From NCBI RefSeq assembly GCF_954871325.1, contig NC_088777.1, forward strand, positions 14,175,366 to 14,239,365: a stretch of DNA of 64,000 bases, given 5' to 3'. The stretch comes from Gordionus sp. m RMFG-2023 (taxonomy: Eukaryota > Nematomorpha > Gordioida > Chordodea > Parachordodidae). Of the stretch, positions 21,582 through 34,020 are shown piece by piece. The notes beneath the pieces were generated by a model. The model saw nothing but the letters and a program-made list of their open reading frames with translations. It ran no database searches and was not told the origin of the DNA. The number at the start of each line of letters is the position of its first letter. Positions within the stretch are counted from its first letter, which is position 1. The translations under genes and the position numbers were made by a program.

Positions 21582-21797
21582 TAGTGTTAAACTTTCATTT
21601 TCAGCCGATTTTTAAAAACGGTTAACTCAATATTTTAGCCAAATAAATATTGGCTAAGGCTCCAGATTTCGTTAATAGATGCCTAGACCTTTATGCAAAT
21701 GAGCAAAATCTTCAGGCTTGAGTAATATTTTTCTTGATAAAATATTGAGTTAACTGTTATTAAAAATCGGCTCACATCGAGCCGTTTAACAATACTA
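21582..21797. mobile_element. hAT-like MITE, family B copy 1
   Basis: This 216-bp element has inverted ends TAGTGTTAAAC... / ...GTTTAACAATACTA and inner arms carrying CGATTTTTAAAAACGG and AACTCAATATTTT. Flanks GCTCAAGC and ACTCAAGA match at 6 of 8 positions, consistent with an old 8-bp duplication. A second copy is at 47354-47575. Confidence 0.75.
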
Positions 21798-22159
21798 ACT
21801 CAAGACCCTGCGCTCTCCTAGTGACGCTACTAGTGCAATTAATAGTATATTGTGACATGAATATCAGCTTACTGATAGAATGCCTAACCCTTTTAAATGG
21901 CAGAAAATTATCCAAAAATAGTTTTATATGGAAAATGATGTCTATGATTGTATGAAATATTTAGATTTGGTCGATGATTAGTAAGATATTGTATTATAAT
22001 AGGTCTATAATAAAATCATTAATTTTTAAGCAATACATTTTGCCCTATTTCATCTAAAAATTAAATATATAACCCCCAATAAATTTATCCTACCCCTACC
22101 TCCTTAAATGCCTACCCTCTCAAAAAAATGGAAGCAAACTTTGCACCCCCCTTCCCACA

Positions 22160-22400
22160 CTCATAAGACATTGGGTTATATATATGTTAGGGCAAGCTTG
22201 TGATTTATATAGTTGAGTGTTTTGGGGAGGATTCGGCAAGGGGAGGGCTGGGAGGCTATGGATCCTATGGGAGGCTTCTGTAGATGCTGAGTTATATATA
22301 TGCTAGCAAAGCTTGTAATACACGTAGTTGATTGTTTTGTGGAGAAGTAGGCAGGGTGGACTCGGAGACTAAAGGCCCAAAGGGTACTTGTCCCATAGTT
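22160..22400. repeat. ~115-bp tandem duplication, GC-richer
   Basis: Two diverged direct units share GGGTTATATATATG/GAGTTATATATATG, GCAAGCTTGT, TAGTTGA(G/T)TGTTTTG and GGCAAGGG/GGCAGGG blocks. No coding match. The flanking stretches 21806-22159 and 22401-23330 are unrecognised AT-rich DNA. Confidence 0.6.
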
Positions 22401-23339
22401 TTATATGAAAGCTAATACACTATAAATTTAAAAGAAAGTTAAATATATTGGAATGTTATTGTCATTTAAAGAAAGCGATATTAGATTCTTGGGTGGCATT
22501 CTATCATCATATAAATGTTAAGGAGAGTCTGAAGGAGTCAATTGTATAAATGAACTTATTGCTGATGTTGTTGTAGATGTTATACTTATTGTTAAATATG
22601 TTAATTTACGCGCCGTTAAATTTATGCCTTGTGTATATGGAAATCAGATTTTTTTATGAGTACTTGTTATATTGAAAAAAGACAACTTTCGTTGTTTTAG
22701 ATTTTCACCTGCTATGATAAGTTCTTTACAAGACTTACCATTCAATCGTTCTGCTTCACTTTTTATTTATTCTTTTTAAAATATATATTGTATGTATGAT
22801 AATATAAAAAATATAGATTATAATTTAAAATTAGGTATTATTTTAAAAAATAGCTATTGGTAACTAATTTATTTTGTACAACCTATAACATAACCCAATG
22901 TAAATTTTTATAGTTTTTCCTGGACTAGAGTGGGGAGATTGGGAACTTTAATGCATCATTTATCGATTAATTCTTTTTAAAATTTATTGATTATTAATTA
23001 TTTTTTTTCATTCAAACTTAACATCTACATTTTAATTCTGACTTAAGAAATAAAATGGAAATAATATTATATTATTGAATTCATATTTTTAATTAAAAAA
23101 ATATGGTATAGTTATAAAATACTTAGTGTATATGAAATAAGAATTCGACAAATTACTATTTTAAAATAGGGACAGGGATTAGGTTTTTGGGTTTAGCTGA
23201 ATAATTTTTATTATAAATATAAATTAATGTCTTATTTGTATGCCTCAAAATTATAAATACTTTAAAACTTTTTTATCGTATTAAAAGAACAATAAGAGTA
23301 TGATATTTTTGTAAAATTTATTTAAATGTTCTTATTTTT

Positions 23340-23990
23340 TAAAGCTAGCCGTTTTGTCGTACCTAACAATATGCCTTGATCCCTGATGATTATTATTAAG
23401 GGTCCTATATTTCTAAAGCTAACCATTTTGTCGGGCCGAATAATATGCTTTTTTATCCCTGATGAATATTTGTATATCTCACAAAAAAATATGTATAGTA
23501 CATATTTTTTATTATTTAAATAAAATTATATATTTATTCTTAAGGATCCAACCTTTTTAAAACTTGCTATTTCGTCGCACCTTTCATTATTCCTTTTTAT
23601 TTCTACACTTTTGAACTACTCAGTAAAATAGAGATACATGGTTCGATAATTTATATGACCATATATATATATATATAATATTTTAATTCATTAAATAAGA
23701 TTCTATATTTATTCTCAATCATACCAGCCTTTTTTCAATTCGTCTCCCCTGACAATATCTTTTATCCATGCTGATTATTTTGTATAATTAACTAAAAAAC
23801 TATATATGCTTCGTTTTTTTTTATTATAATCAGATCGAAATAACAATACATATTATTATATTTTTATAATTAAAATAAAATTATATTTATATTCTGAATC
23901 CACCTTTTTTAAAGATGACCATAACGTCGCTTCTAACATTATTCACGCCATTCCTGCTGATTAGCCCCATACCATTATTATATTAATTTA
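23340..23990. repeat. Degenerate satellite, ~80-180-bp units
   Basis: At least five drifted units share the order CCT-TTTTTAAAG-CTA(A/G)CC-TTTTGTCG, a pyrimidine-rich word with AATAT/ATTAT, then TTTATCCCTGATGATTA and an AT filler. The core positions are about 23345, 23415, 23555, 23725 and 23905. No gene was recognised. Confidence 0.55.
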
Positions 23991-24299
23991 AAATTGGATA
24001 TCTCATGATTTGGTATCCATCGCCATTTGTTACTTACAACTATTTGTGATTCATGGAAATTTTGGATTCCATTATTTTCCCAAGCTACACTAATTTGGAC
24101 CGAAGGACGAACTAGGATGTCGCCCTAGTTTCCATAAATGTGAGAACGTCAATTTCGATATTTTCTATATTATGATTGCCAAAATATTAGGAATATCATA
24201 GATTTATATAAAACTATATCACAATTTTAAAATAATTCATTGAACGTTAGTAAAACATACATACGTAATTTAAAAATATATATTAAAAATATCATGTAA

Positions 24300-25270
24300 A
24301 CTATTTGTAAATTAAATCTATAACTGTATAATAAAAAAAAAAAAATTAGTATAGTAAATTGTATGTTGGGTGGGAGGAGGTCAAGAAAGATAGCCGTGGA
24401 TGACAATGCAGTTAGATCTGCATATATCAATAAATATGCGCTGTCTGAGATAGAAGCCTTCCTGTGGGTCACCGGATTTTTTACCAAGAGATTTGAAGAA
24501 GGTTAGGGCATGATTGCCAAAAAAACTGGTTGTGTCGGATACGATTGGTATGAGATTGCAATTGGTTAGGGAAGTGTATTTATTAATTTTAGAGTTTTCA
24601 GCTCACACGAATGAGTTGTTATTAAAGGAGGGAGCAAATCAGTCGATGCAAGTATAATCCCATGCTAATGGAGTTCCATTACTCTATGGTATTAATGTCA
24701 GCCCATCTGGTCGTATATTATTCTCGGTTGAGAGACCACAGGGTTCAAGGGTTGCTGGAATTTGAGCTGAGTGTAGAGCACAGAGAATGTATACCTTTAG
24801 AGAATCGACAATGAAAAGGATGATGTCCAAAACAATCAACGGGATGGGAACATAATGTACATGTGGAGTTGGCCAATATTTTACAACCAAGATGAAGATC
24901 TATTGCTATGTGTAATTCTTCGTTTGCTAAGAGAAGTCCTAAGTTTGAGCTGGGCAAAGCTTCTAACCATTCATAGCCCGATAGGGAAGGCAAAAGTTGC
25001 AGAACTTGCAGTTGTGGGAGAGAGAGATGATCAACTGTTAAGAGTTCATCAGCTGTAATGTGAGATAATAAATGCGAAAGGATTGAAGGGGATCCCTTAG
25101 AAGCAGCACTCGATATTAGATATTCAACGGAGTGGCGTATTAAGGGAAGATCCCAGACATTTGCTTTCGTGATGTAGAGATTGGAGCGGAAAGGGAATTC
25201 TCTTTCCAGACTGATAGGGCGTGGGGGAAGTGGGGGTCTGTGGGGTTACTGTTAAGTGATAGATATGATA
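24300..25270 (-). pseudogene. 5'-truncated LINE: conserved C-terminal region
   Basis: On the minus strand, from about 25260 down, one frame gives NVWDLPLIRHSVEYLISSA and HSLSLPQLQ-like text, then SGYEWLEALPSSNLGLLLAN, IAIDLHLGCKILA and CTLCSH(P)VDCFGHHPFHC. After a frameshift near 24780 it continues LEPCGLSTENNIRPDGLTLI, PLAWDYTCIDWFAPS, FGNHALTFFKSLGKKSGDPQ and QRIFIDICRSN. This arrangement (SGxWLxALP, low-complexity zinc-like CxxC...H...C, RPDGxTLIPW, LAWDxTCxDTFAPS) is the region that follows the RT in a widespread LINE group. The RT itself is missing, as in ordinary 5'-truncated LINE copies. Confidence 0.7.
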
Positions 25271-25698
25271 AAAACAAATCTTTTGATTCCATGTCGCTCG
25301 GAATAAATTTTTAAATCTGAATTAACTTTCCCAAAATTACAAATAACGAATAATATCAGCATTTATTTCATATTTATCTAACTTGATATGATTCAAATCA
25401 TTATCTCTTTCACTAGAATCTCCGATACTCATTCATAGGAATATTTTCATAAGAATCGACACAATATTATGAAGTCAAATACATTTATTTTTCATCAGAT
25501 ATATATAAAACTAACGATTTTATATAATAATCAATTAGATTGTATCTATCTAGATGTTGCATCAAATTATTAAGCTTAAATTATAATTCAATTTACCTAT
25601 AATATTATTTTTGTAAAAAACTTATTTTATATTTTATCATCTTGTGTTGCTATTCAAATTTTTTATATTAAATTTTGTATATATATCGTAGCTATTTT

Positions 25699-27810
25699 CA
25701 GGGTTGGGCAAATTTTCAGAAAATTGTATTCGGATACAGATACTTTATAAAATTTTGTATTTAAGATACAAGATACTTTAGAAAAATTTCAATAAGATAT
25801 GATACAAGATACTTGTATTTTTTTTAAAAAAAAGTATCTAAGATACAAGATACTTTTTAAAAAAACTTTAAATAGTTAAAATCAAAATGTATAAAGCTTT
25901 ATTTCTTATCTATAATATAAATTTATAAAAAAATATTTAAAATAAATTGTTGAAAATAACAAATTTATTATAAAAGATAATGCGATATTCCATTTAATAA
26001 TTATATAATTAGTAAATAATAATAAATCAGCATCATAAATCAGCATTATTTTTTAATATTATTAATTTTTCAAATGATTTATCGTTCAATCTTTGACGAT
26101 TTGATCTATTAACCATATTAGCAAAGCTAAATAATCTTTCAACGGGGGCTGAGGAGGGTAATATTGTGTTATATTTAATAAATATTTCTTTTATATATTT
26201 ATAACTATTTAACATATTTATACTCCGCATGTCATCTTTCATATAATTTAGTACCTCTATTTCAATATCATTTATTGAATTATTAGAATTGGATGTGGTA
26301 CTATTAAGGCAAAAGTAATCATCATCTTCATCAATTGAAGATTTTGTTGAAGTATTAATTTCAATATTATTTTTAAAAACAATTAAAACTTCATGTAATA
26401 ACAAATCCTGAAGGTATTTTTTTTTCTTTTTCACCATCAATCCAACTATTTTTAAAATAGGGATGAGAAATAGTTGCCAAAAATGCACTTTTAACATTGT
26501 TATCAAAATAATATATATTTTTAAATCTTTTATTTAAATAATTTTCTATGGCAACAGCTAATGGTTTGCAAAATTGTAGATTGGTTTGAATTAAAATTGT
26601 GATTTTATTTTAACGACATTTAAAATTGGAGCTGATTCTCCATAATAGCAGTTGATTTCACTCTGTATTTTGTCAATCGCTATAGCCAATGGGGCCATTA
26701 TATTGCAATATTCTTCTAAATATTGAATTTCAATTTCTCTTAATTTAGGAAATTCTAATTTTTGACATAATTTAGGAAGTTCGCCTTTAAATTTTAATAA
26801 ACTATGAAGACTATCATACAAACTATTCCATCTAGTGCAACAAGGTGTAACTAATTGTATTACTAAAACTGCTTTGATAAGTTCTGCAGTTTTAGGCCTA
26901 TTATTTGCATTCCATAGCTTAGTACATTTAGCTATTGCAGGATGATGAATTTTAGAAATGTTAGGAGAATCCTTAATAGCTCTCTCGACATCTGTTGTGG
27001 CAATTTTATTGTATGGCACAAACAACGAATGTGTTGAGGCAATGTTATTGAGGCTTCTTTAGACCCTTAAATAAACAAATAAATAATTTTATTTGAATAA
27101 AATTTTTTACAAAATTTACAAAATCATAATAAATTTTAAAGAAGTATTAAATAATACTTTCAATGATTTCGAATTCTATACATTCATTATCATTGATGTC
27201 AAAGTCATTCTCTACAGCTTCCATCTCCTTGAAAGCTTTCTTAAAGTTAGAGCCGTTATCTGTATGCTATAACTTTTTCGTCAATACCAAAGTCACGTTG
27301 AATTTCTTTATTATGATCATCTTGAAGTACTTCAAAAAATTTCCCAATAAGTATGCTTAGTTTAAATTTATTGTTATAATTTTCGGTTGAAGAATCATCT
27401 GAAGACGAAGATAAACATATTATTCTATTTTCTTCTTCCATAATTTTAAAATAGACAGATATAAAAAGATTCAAATATGGTAGTTTTAATTGTTAGCAAA
27501 TTGCTATATGACGACCAACGTCGTATATCAAAAATTATCTTAAAATATCTAAATTTTGATTAAATTTTTCATTTAAATCTTAAAACAATATCATTTTAAA
27601 TTTTAATACTATTTAAATTAACCAATATAAATTTTTTAAAGTATCTGTATCTTTTTGAATACAAAGTTGGTTAAGATACAAATACTTTTAAATAATATGT
27701 ATCTTAGATACTGGATACAAGATACTTTCCAAAATTTTAAAGATACAAAAGTATCTTGTATCAGTATCTTGTATCTTAGATACAAATATCCGCTATACTG
27801 CCCAACCCTG
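25699..27810 (-). mobile_element. hAT transposon, hAT-2
   Basis: The ends are CAGGGTTGGGCA and its inverted partner TGCCCAACCCTG. A perfect 8-bp duplication GCTATTTT flanks them (25691-25698, 27811-27818). Subterminal DNA at both ends is rich in repeats of AAGATACAAGATACTT, typical transposase-binding clusters of hAT elements. The 2.1-kb element carries part of a transposase on the minus strand. Confidence 0.92.
26033..27440 (-). pseudogene. hAT-2 transposase, partial
   Basis: Minus strand, from the N side: HFGIDEKVIAY-like text with the GIDEK and (after a frame change) TDNGSNFKKAF blocks near 27250, the catalytic-core region with TDNG. Then KCTKLWNANNRPKTAEL and CCTRWNSLYDSLHSL (the RWNS motif) near 26750-26950. 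Last is the C-terminal dimerisation segment LPSSAPVERLFSFANMV near 26090-26160, ending NRQRLNDKSFEKLIILK. Frames change near 27260 and 26580. No BED zinc finger was found, so the copy is 5'-deleted. hAT transposases cut and rejoin DNA with a DDE RNase-H-like core. Confidence 0.75.
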
Positions 27811-27829
27811 GCTATTTTGTAAAATCATT

Positions 27830-28005
27830 ATAATATATTTTAGAAAATAAAATAGTATTATTTATTTTACCTTTACCTTCTTTTTTTTTACCATCATATT
27901 AGCACTAGAATAATAATAGTATATTTTAGAAAACAAAATAGTATAATTTATTTTACCTTTACCTACCTTTTTTTACCACCATATTAGCAATAGAAGAATA
28001 ATAAT
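27830..28005. repeat. ~82-bp tandem duplication
   Basis: Two units each contain ATATTTTAGAAAAYAAAATAG, TTATTTTACCTTTACC and TTTTTTACCAYCATATTAGCA. They lie in the gap between hAT-2 and hAT-3. Confidence 0.7.
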
Positions 28006-28279
28006 ATTCTATTTTATTATTATATCATTCATAAAAAACAGAGTTGTTAAACGCTACTTTTAAAAGTAGCGTGCTACTGCTATCGCTATTTGTCAAAAAA
28101 AGTAGCTCGCTATTAGCTACTACTTAAAAAAAAAAATTTACAAACTTATTTTTTGCTTATAATGTTATTGTTTAGTAAATATATAAAAATCAACATTTAT
28201 AAATATTAAAATATAGTTAGTTTTGATTATAAAAAAATTTATGTAATAAAAATAAATATTTATGGTAGTTTGTTGCATT

Positions 28280-28640
28280 TTAATAAATCATTTCAATATT
28301 ATCATCCCCAAGTCTAGAGCGACGATCAGAAAGTATAAGTTTTGCCTTATTAAATAATCTCTCGACACTAGCACTTGAGGGTAAGGGCGTATTTAATCTT
28401 ATATACATATTTTTAATATAAGATAGATTATCTATAATTTTATTTGTAAGTACATCGTATGTCTGGCATCCTATTATCATTTTGAGGGCTAATGCCACAG
28501 ATCTTCTTTTTAAAGTTCTATGGTCTAGCCAATGGCCTGATTCCCAAATAGGCTTAAAAATATTTAATCAGATCAATTTATAAATATAAATAAGTTTTTA
28601 CCTTCTGTTATGTGTTCAACTATCTTCCGTGGTACACATA
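28280..28640 (-). pseudogene. hAT-3 transposase C-terminal (dimerisation) part
   Basis: ALALKMIIGCQTYDVLTNKI leads to LNTPLPSSASVERLFNKAK and RRSRLGDDNIEMIY, the hAT C-terminal dimerisation motif. The same residues appear, more decayed, in the relative at 42992-44610. The core continues towards 28700, where the Mutator-like element interrupts it. Confidence 0.75.
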
Positions 28641-28714
28641 TATGATATCTCTGATAACTCTACTATTAGAGCATCTTTCGTCATTTTAAAGTTATCTGCT
28701 ATTTTATTTTATTC

Positions 28715-29190
28715 GGGAGATGATAGACTTACGCCAAATGGCGTATTAGCAAGATATAAAAGTTATATTTTTTCTTATTTATACGCATTTTCCGAATCGA
28801 TAAAAAAGTTACGAAAATTTAACGAATCATTTAAAATTTGTGTTTATAATAAAATGGATGTATAAATAATATCGTGGACAAAATTTAGTAAACTATAAAG
28901 CAATATAAAAATTTAAAATACATAAATCTTTATATATCAGATTTTAGAATGTCATCAAAAAGTACTACCATAGTAATACCTTACTTATTTCCCAATATTT
29001 AGTTGACCCAAAAATAGTTCATACCAAAGGTAAATTGTTGATATAAACAAATTTATAAACCTTTTTAATAGATTTAAAAACTCTTCTTTTAAATATGAAA
29101 GAAGGAGATATATTTTTATCCTATAAAGAACAAGATGCTATAAAGCAATATGAAAATTTAAATTACATAAATCTTTATATATCAGATTCA
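28715..29190 (+). repeat. MULE left terminal inverted repeat
   Basis: Bases 28715-28900 are matched inverted at 37590-37765. 28900-29150 is matched by each 247-bp unit at 36586-37549. The repeat overlaps the first ~30 codons of the transposase frame, so the right terminal repeat carries antisense pieces of that start. Confidence 0.9.
28985..29092 (+). promoter_or_regulatory. Module upstream of the MULE transposase (copy of 33918-34020)
   Basis: This ~100-bp segment ends just before the transposase start codon at 29095. It is about 85% identical to a segment between the transposase and OTU genes, including GTTGACCCAAAAATAGTT and ATACCAAAGGTAAATTGTTG. The shared position ahead of both genes suggests promoter or 5' leader function; this is inference. 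Confidence 0.5.
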
Positions 29191-31037
29191 AAAATTTTAA
29201 AATTACCTCTTTTTGAAAAATTTAGATATAAAAGCATAAAATTTCTTTGTATATTTGGTGGAAAGTACAACACAAAATTTACAGGTCTACGCAATTACAT
29301 GTCTATAAAACAAGGATGTCAATTCCATTTGCAAATTACATTCATGAAAAACAAATTATTTGTCAAGGATATGCATGAAAATCACAATCATCCCCATAAT
29401 AAAGGCACATAATCTTGAAATTATTAAGATAAATATATAATTAAACTTAGTTATATGGATACTGGATAGGCTTATAGGGTTAATTTATTAAATTTTGATA
29501 GAATATATATAAGATAAAAGTATGAAATAATGTTTTTAAAACAAATGAAAAATGCATTTTTTGATTAATTTTAGATAAAAATTTATACCAATCATTACCC
29601 AGACAAAGAAAGCTTAATGAAGCACAGTATAAATTTGTAGTTGAAGCTATAACTACAGGAGGAAATAAATCCAAAATAAAAAATAAACTATTTTCTGAAG
29701 GAAAGTTTATAACCCTAAGAGATTTGCATAATATAGACAAAAATACAAAAAAAACTTATGATAATGATTTAATTACAATGATAGATAAAGTTAAAGAAGA
29801 TAATGATGCTAATATGGAATTATATACTGTAAATGGGAATCTAATTGGTATATATTATCAAACTCATCAAATGCAGTATATTTTTTCAAAATATCCTGAA
29901 GTAATATGTGTGGATGCAACATATCGATTAAATAATAGGCACATGCCAGTGTATATTTTGGTATCAATTGATGGAAATAATAGATCACATATTATATGTG
30001 TATGGATTGTCAAATCGGAATCATTTGATGTAGCATCACAAATGCTTCAAATTTTTAAAAAACTGAATTCAGCTTGGACAGACATAAAGGTCAATGTTAG
30101 TGATAAAGATTGTGCTGGGAGAAAAGCTTACATTGGGGCATTCCCTCATGTTCATGTAGGAAACATGTAACCAGAGCTTGGGATAGGAAAGTTACCCACA
30201 AAAAAAGGAATATTCCTAATGATATGATTAATAATGTGAAGCATCTGTTGTATAGCATGCTAGATGCACAGTCTTCTGACGTATATTTTGAAAATTATCA
30301 CAAATTAACTAATTTAAATTTAGAATCATTAAATAACTATTTTTCTGGCTGGCATCATATTAGATATGAATGGTCCGATGCTTAGAAAAGATATCATTTA
30401 AACTTTAAACAATATACAAATAACAGGGTAGAGAGCATTAATAAATATTTAAAAATTAACATAACCAAATACTCTACCCTTCCAAATATGTTTACTGATT
30501 TAATTATGTCAATTAAAATGTTAAGTGCTGAAAAGGAACATGATAATTTAATGAAAAAAATTAAAATCTCATTTATAAATGAGGAAGATCAAACATTGGC
30601 TAATTATAGAAAATTGTTAACAGAATATGCATACAAAGAGTTAAAATATTAATATAATGTTGGTGATAACTGCAATCTTGTTTGCCAATCAAATATGTTT
30701 TATTGTGATTGCCCCCTTTTTTTAAATATGCGATTACCATGCAGACATGTATTTATGGAAAGGAAAAAAAATAATAGTGATCTTTACGATGAAAAAATAT
30801 GTCATCAAAGGTGGCACAAAATCCATAGACATTTATCAATAATAATAATATAGATATATTAAATAACAAAAAGGGGATTAAATACAAAAAAACCCTTTTT
30901 AATGACCAAATTTCATCCTATAATTATTTTAAAAATCAAAATATGCGTTTTCACACCATATCATTATTACCACCTAATTTGAAACATGGGTTTGCTTAGG
31001 CTTTTGACAAACTACATGATTTTGCTATGAAAGGCAT
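29095..31037 (+). pseudogene. MULE transposase (FLYWCH-like, DDE core, SWIM finger), lightly decayed
   Basis: Exon 1 (29095-29404) starts MKEGDIFLSYKEQD and has a FLYWCH/FAR1-like region with CQFHLQITF and HENHNHPHN. An intron probably runs 29405-29574; its donor is now GC, not GT. From 29575 the frame gives LYQSLPRQRKLNEAQ, then the DDE core: VICVDATYRLNNRHMPVYI (first Asp), KVNVSDKDCAGRKAYIGAFP (second Asp) and NNRVESINKYLK (Glu region). SWIM zinc finger: FYCDCPLFLNMRLPCRHVF (CxC...CxH, about 30700-30760). Lesions: a frameshift near 30160, TAG at 30383-30385, TAA at 30650-30652 and a later frame change near 30840. The transposase tail continues after the hAT insertion (33530-33880). Confidence 0.82.
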
Positions 31038-33521
31038 CAGTGACCCCTACACTTTTTGAGGGATAGAAGCAGAATACCCCCCTAAAGTACCCCCCCCCCC
31101 CATTGTAAATTGTTTTTTGACACCAATAAATTTCAAAAATAATTTTCAATATTTATTATAATATAAATATAATGTAAAAAATATATGCTTTAAAAATATT
31201 ATTTTTAAATTAATAATTTAGATAAATTAGGGGAAGAGAAAGCAAAAGAATTTATAATTTCATCAATATTTAATTGTTTAAATAAATTATTTTCCATTGA
31301 TAAAATGGTTAAATTATTAAGAAATGGATTTTTCATGACACTACGAAGTCTTGTTTTAATTAGTTTAATTTTACTCATGACCCTTTCGGCAGTACATGAT
31401 GTAGTAGGAATAGTTAATAAATATTTATATAAAATTGTTAAATTTGGGAAAGCAGAAAAATTTATAAGCAGACTATAAGATAAAATAAATGAATAGTTTC
31501 TCTAGTCTGAATCATTCATCTCAGAATTATTATCATCATCAGAAGAAGCTAAATAATGTATTAGTAAAAATATTTTAATTAAATAAATTTACAATTCTCA
31601 GAATCTGACAAATCTTCTTTAACCTCTAGGTCACGAGTAATAATTACGTCCCCCGTTTTAGCCATTTTATAAATATTTCTAAACATCAACATTTCATCAA
31701 AAACTTGACTTGTATTTAATTTATAAAATTCACATATATCCTTGATATCATCTTTAACAATTGCCTTTTCCGCCATTCCCTTTGGGGTAAAAAATGATGT
31801 TTGAATCAAAAATTTTATCGATTCATCGTTAAATCTTTCACTAAACTGCATAATAATTAAATCAAGTGCAGCATAAAACACACTGATTTTAAAGCTAAAA
31901 TAAAATATTATATTTAATGATGAAAGTATATATATACACCTCTCCTTTTTGGATTGTAATGTTTGAAGTCTTGAACTTTCAAAATCAAAAGGTAAATTTC
32001 TCTTCTTCATAACATCTTGGGCCTTTGAAAAGACATCCAAAAATTCAGTGTTATTATATATTTTAGGATTATAAAATAATAAAAGATAATAATTTAAATT
32101 ATACTTCTCATATTAATCAGGCAATCTTTTGCCAATTGAATTTGATTTATTGCACCCTATATCCTTCGAAATGGTTTGCAATTTTGTACAAGCCAAGCTT
32201 GTTATCAACAATATTTTATCCAAAACACATAGTGATAAAATAAAATCAAATTTTTCTATTCTATAGACTATAGCACTAGCCATAGTGGAAGTGGCAGGAT
32301 CTTCAGAATCCTTTAAATTTGCCAAAGCTGCCCTCAAAGCATCATAAAGTAGGAAAAAATTTACAATCACCTTATATGATGTTAGCCAGCTTCTATAAAT
32401 ATAAAATAAATATTATATATCGAAACAATTAAGATAATATTACCGAGTGGTATTCTTGATGCGTAAAAATCTATGTGATTTTGTCAGCAAATCACTCTGA
32501 CATGTTTTGAGCACTTCATATCTTTTAACACCATTAAAATATACGTAAATTTCGTCTAATATTCCTAAGACATTTCGCAGCTCTTTTACTGATTGGCATA
32601 ATTGAACAACTATTAAATTTAAACGATGACAATAGCACCAAATAAAAGCTGCCTTTGGCGCCTCCGCTCTAATCAAAGCCTGCACTCCATTAATTCTTCC
32701 ACTCATGTTTGAGGCGCCATCATAGCTTTGCCCCACTAGGAATTCGAGGGGTAGATTCATGAAGCCAAGCTTGGATATTATATTCTTTTTAATATCGAGG
32801 CCCGTTGTATTTCCTGTACAATAAATGTCTATCAGCCTTTCAACGGGCTTAGGTGTCTCGCTATTTTCAACATATCTCACTATCAAAGCTATTGCTTCTG
32901 ATTTGATACATCATATGTGCCATCAACTATAATTGAATAGCACCTGTTGAATACAATCTCCTTTTGAATTTTTTTTATATCCATATTTTTCATTGTTTCA
33001 ATAAGAATATTTATGTTATTATATGATAACAGATTTGAATATAATTTAGATTTTAATCCCTTAATTTTTTTCTCACTTCTTCTTTCTTCATTATCTTTTA
33101 TATACATTTTAAGAACAGGCTCAGAATCTGCAATAAGTTTAATAAGGCTCATCATATTGCCATCTTGTTGCCTGTTCCCCCAGAAGGCTTGATTGCGAGA
33201 TAAGCATTTATATTTTTTTTGGTTAATATTTTTGGGCATATTTTGACAATGATCTAAAAATTATAAATGATTATATATAAGATTTAATATTTAAATTTTT
33301 ACTATTCACTTTGATAAAATTTTAATTTTGCGTCAAATATTGAAAGTGGAAAAATAATTTTATGATAAAAAATATCTTATAACAAACTAATTTGCTAAAC
33401 ATCGACCATAAATATTTTTTAAAAAATTTTAGAATAAAAAATTAAAAAAAAAAAAGTACCCCCATAGAAATTTATAGAAGCAGTTGCTTCGGACCCCCCC
33501 CCCCCGTTGTAGGGGTCACTG
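31038..33521 (-). mobile_element. hAT transposon, hAT-4, inserted in the MULE
   Basis: The ends are CAGTGACCCCTACA and TGTAGGGGTCACTG with runs of C just inside. A perfect 8-bp duplication AAAGGCAT lies at 31030-31037 and 33522-33529. The 2,484-bp element interrupts the MULE transposase gene and is therefore the youngest layer of the nest. It carries a ZMYM1-like transposase on the minus strand. Confidence 0.95.
31215..33239 (-). pseudogene. hAT-4 transposase (ZMYM1/52-kDa-repressor-like)
   Basis: Minus strand: the N part FWGNRQQDGNMMSLIKLIAD with YSIIVDGTYDVSN (the VDxT catalytic Asp block), a frameshift near 32890, then IALIVRYVE, GLDIKKNIISKLGF and FLVGQSYDGASNMSG (second catalytic Asp region), and KAAFIWCYCHRLNLIVV (the CHxxNL motif). 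A frame break or intron follows near 32440. The C-terminal blocks ESSRLQTLQSKKE, MVFRNIYKM-like and, near 31270-31390, SCTAERVMSKIKLIKTRLRS form the dimerisation region. The TTF zinc finger upstream is missing. Only a few lesions are visible, so decay is moderate. Confidence 0.78.
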
Positions 33522-33529
33522 AAAGGCAT

Positions 33530-33890
33530 ACTACCAATTATTTCCTCAAATAATTTCAATACAAGCTCAAATGAAAATAATGGTCAGATATTCTCCAATG
33601 ATAGTATAGCAAATGTATTAAATGAGGATCTTACACACTCAAACGTGGATCCTAATATACAGTAAAATAAAAATAATGTCCCATTTTTTTAAAAACAGAT
33701 GTTTATAATAGTCAAGAAAATGAATGTAGAAATAATATCATAAAAGAAATTCAATTACCTAAGAAATTAAATAAAAGCGGGAGACCATTAGGATTTACAA
33801 TATTGGATTCACAAAAAAGTACATTGACTTTATTTATTGTTAATAGTATATTATATAAAAAAGGCATACAAATCCAAAGAAAATCATATA
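33530..33890 (+). pseudogene. MULE transposase tail, resumed after the hAT insertion
   Basis: Directly after the hAT duplication the + strand continues with Ser/Asn-rich sequence (NEDLTHSNVDPNIQ) and, after a probable 30-40-bp intron (about 33662-33698), QENECRNNIIKEIQLPKKLN and KSGRPLGFTILD. A basic [KR]xGRPxG motif after the SWIM finger is common at the end of MULE proteins. Confidence 0.55.
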
Positions 33891-33917
33891 GATAAAAAGT
33901 TAAAATTTCAACAAGAC

Positions 33918-34020
33918 CTTAATTCCCAAAACTTTGTTGACCCAAAAATAGTTGATACCAAAGGTAAATTGTTGATAAAGACAAATTTTTAAACTTTTTT
34001 AGATTATAAAAAATCTTCTT
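33918..34020 (+). promoter_or_regulatory. Module upstream of the OTU gene (copy of the transposase upstream region)
   Basis: Matches 28985-29092 in the same orientation with ~85% identity and is followed by the OTU exon. It also matches the 247-bp units of the right terminal repeat (there in inverted orientation). It is a candidate shared promoter. Confidence 0.5.

Noticed and set aside
28629-28865. 78-codon plus-strand frame
   Set aside because: It crosses the junction of hAT-3 and the MULE terminal repeat; the real similarity (hAT transposase) is on the minus strand.
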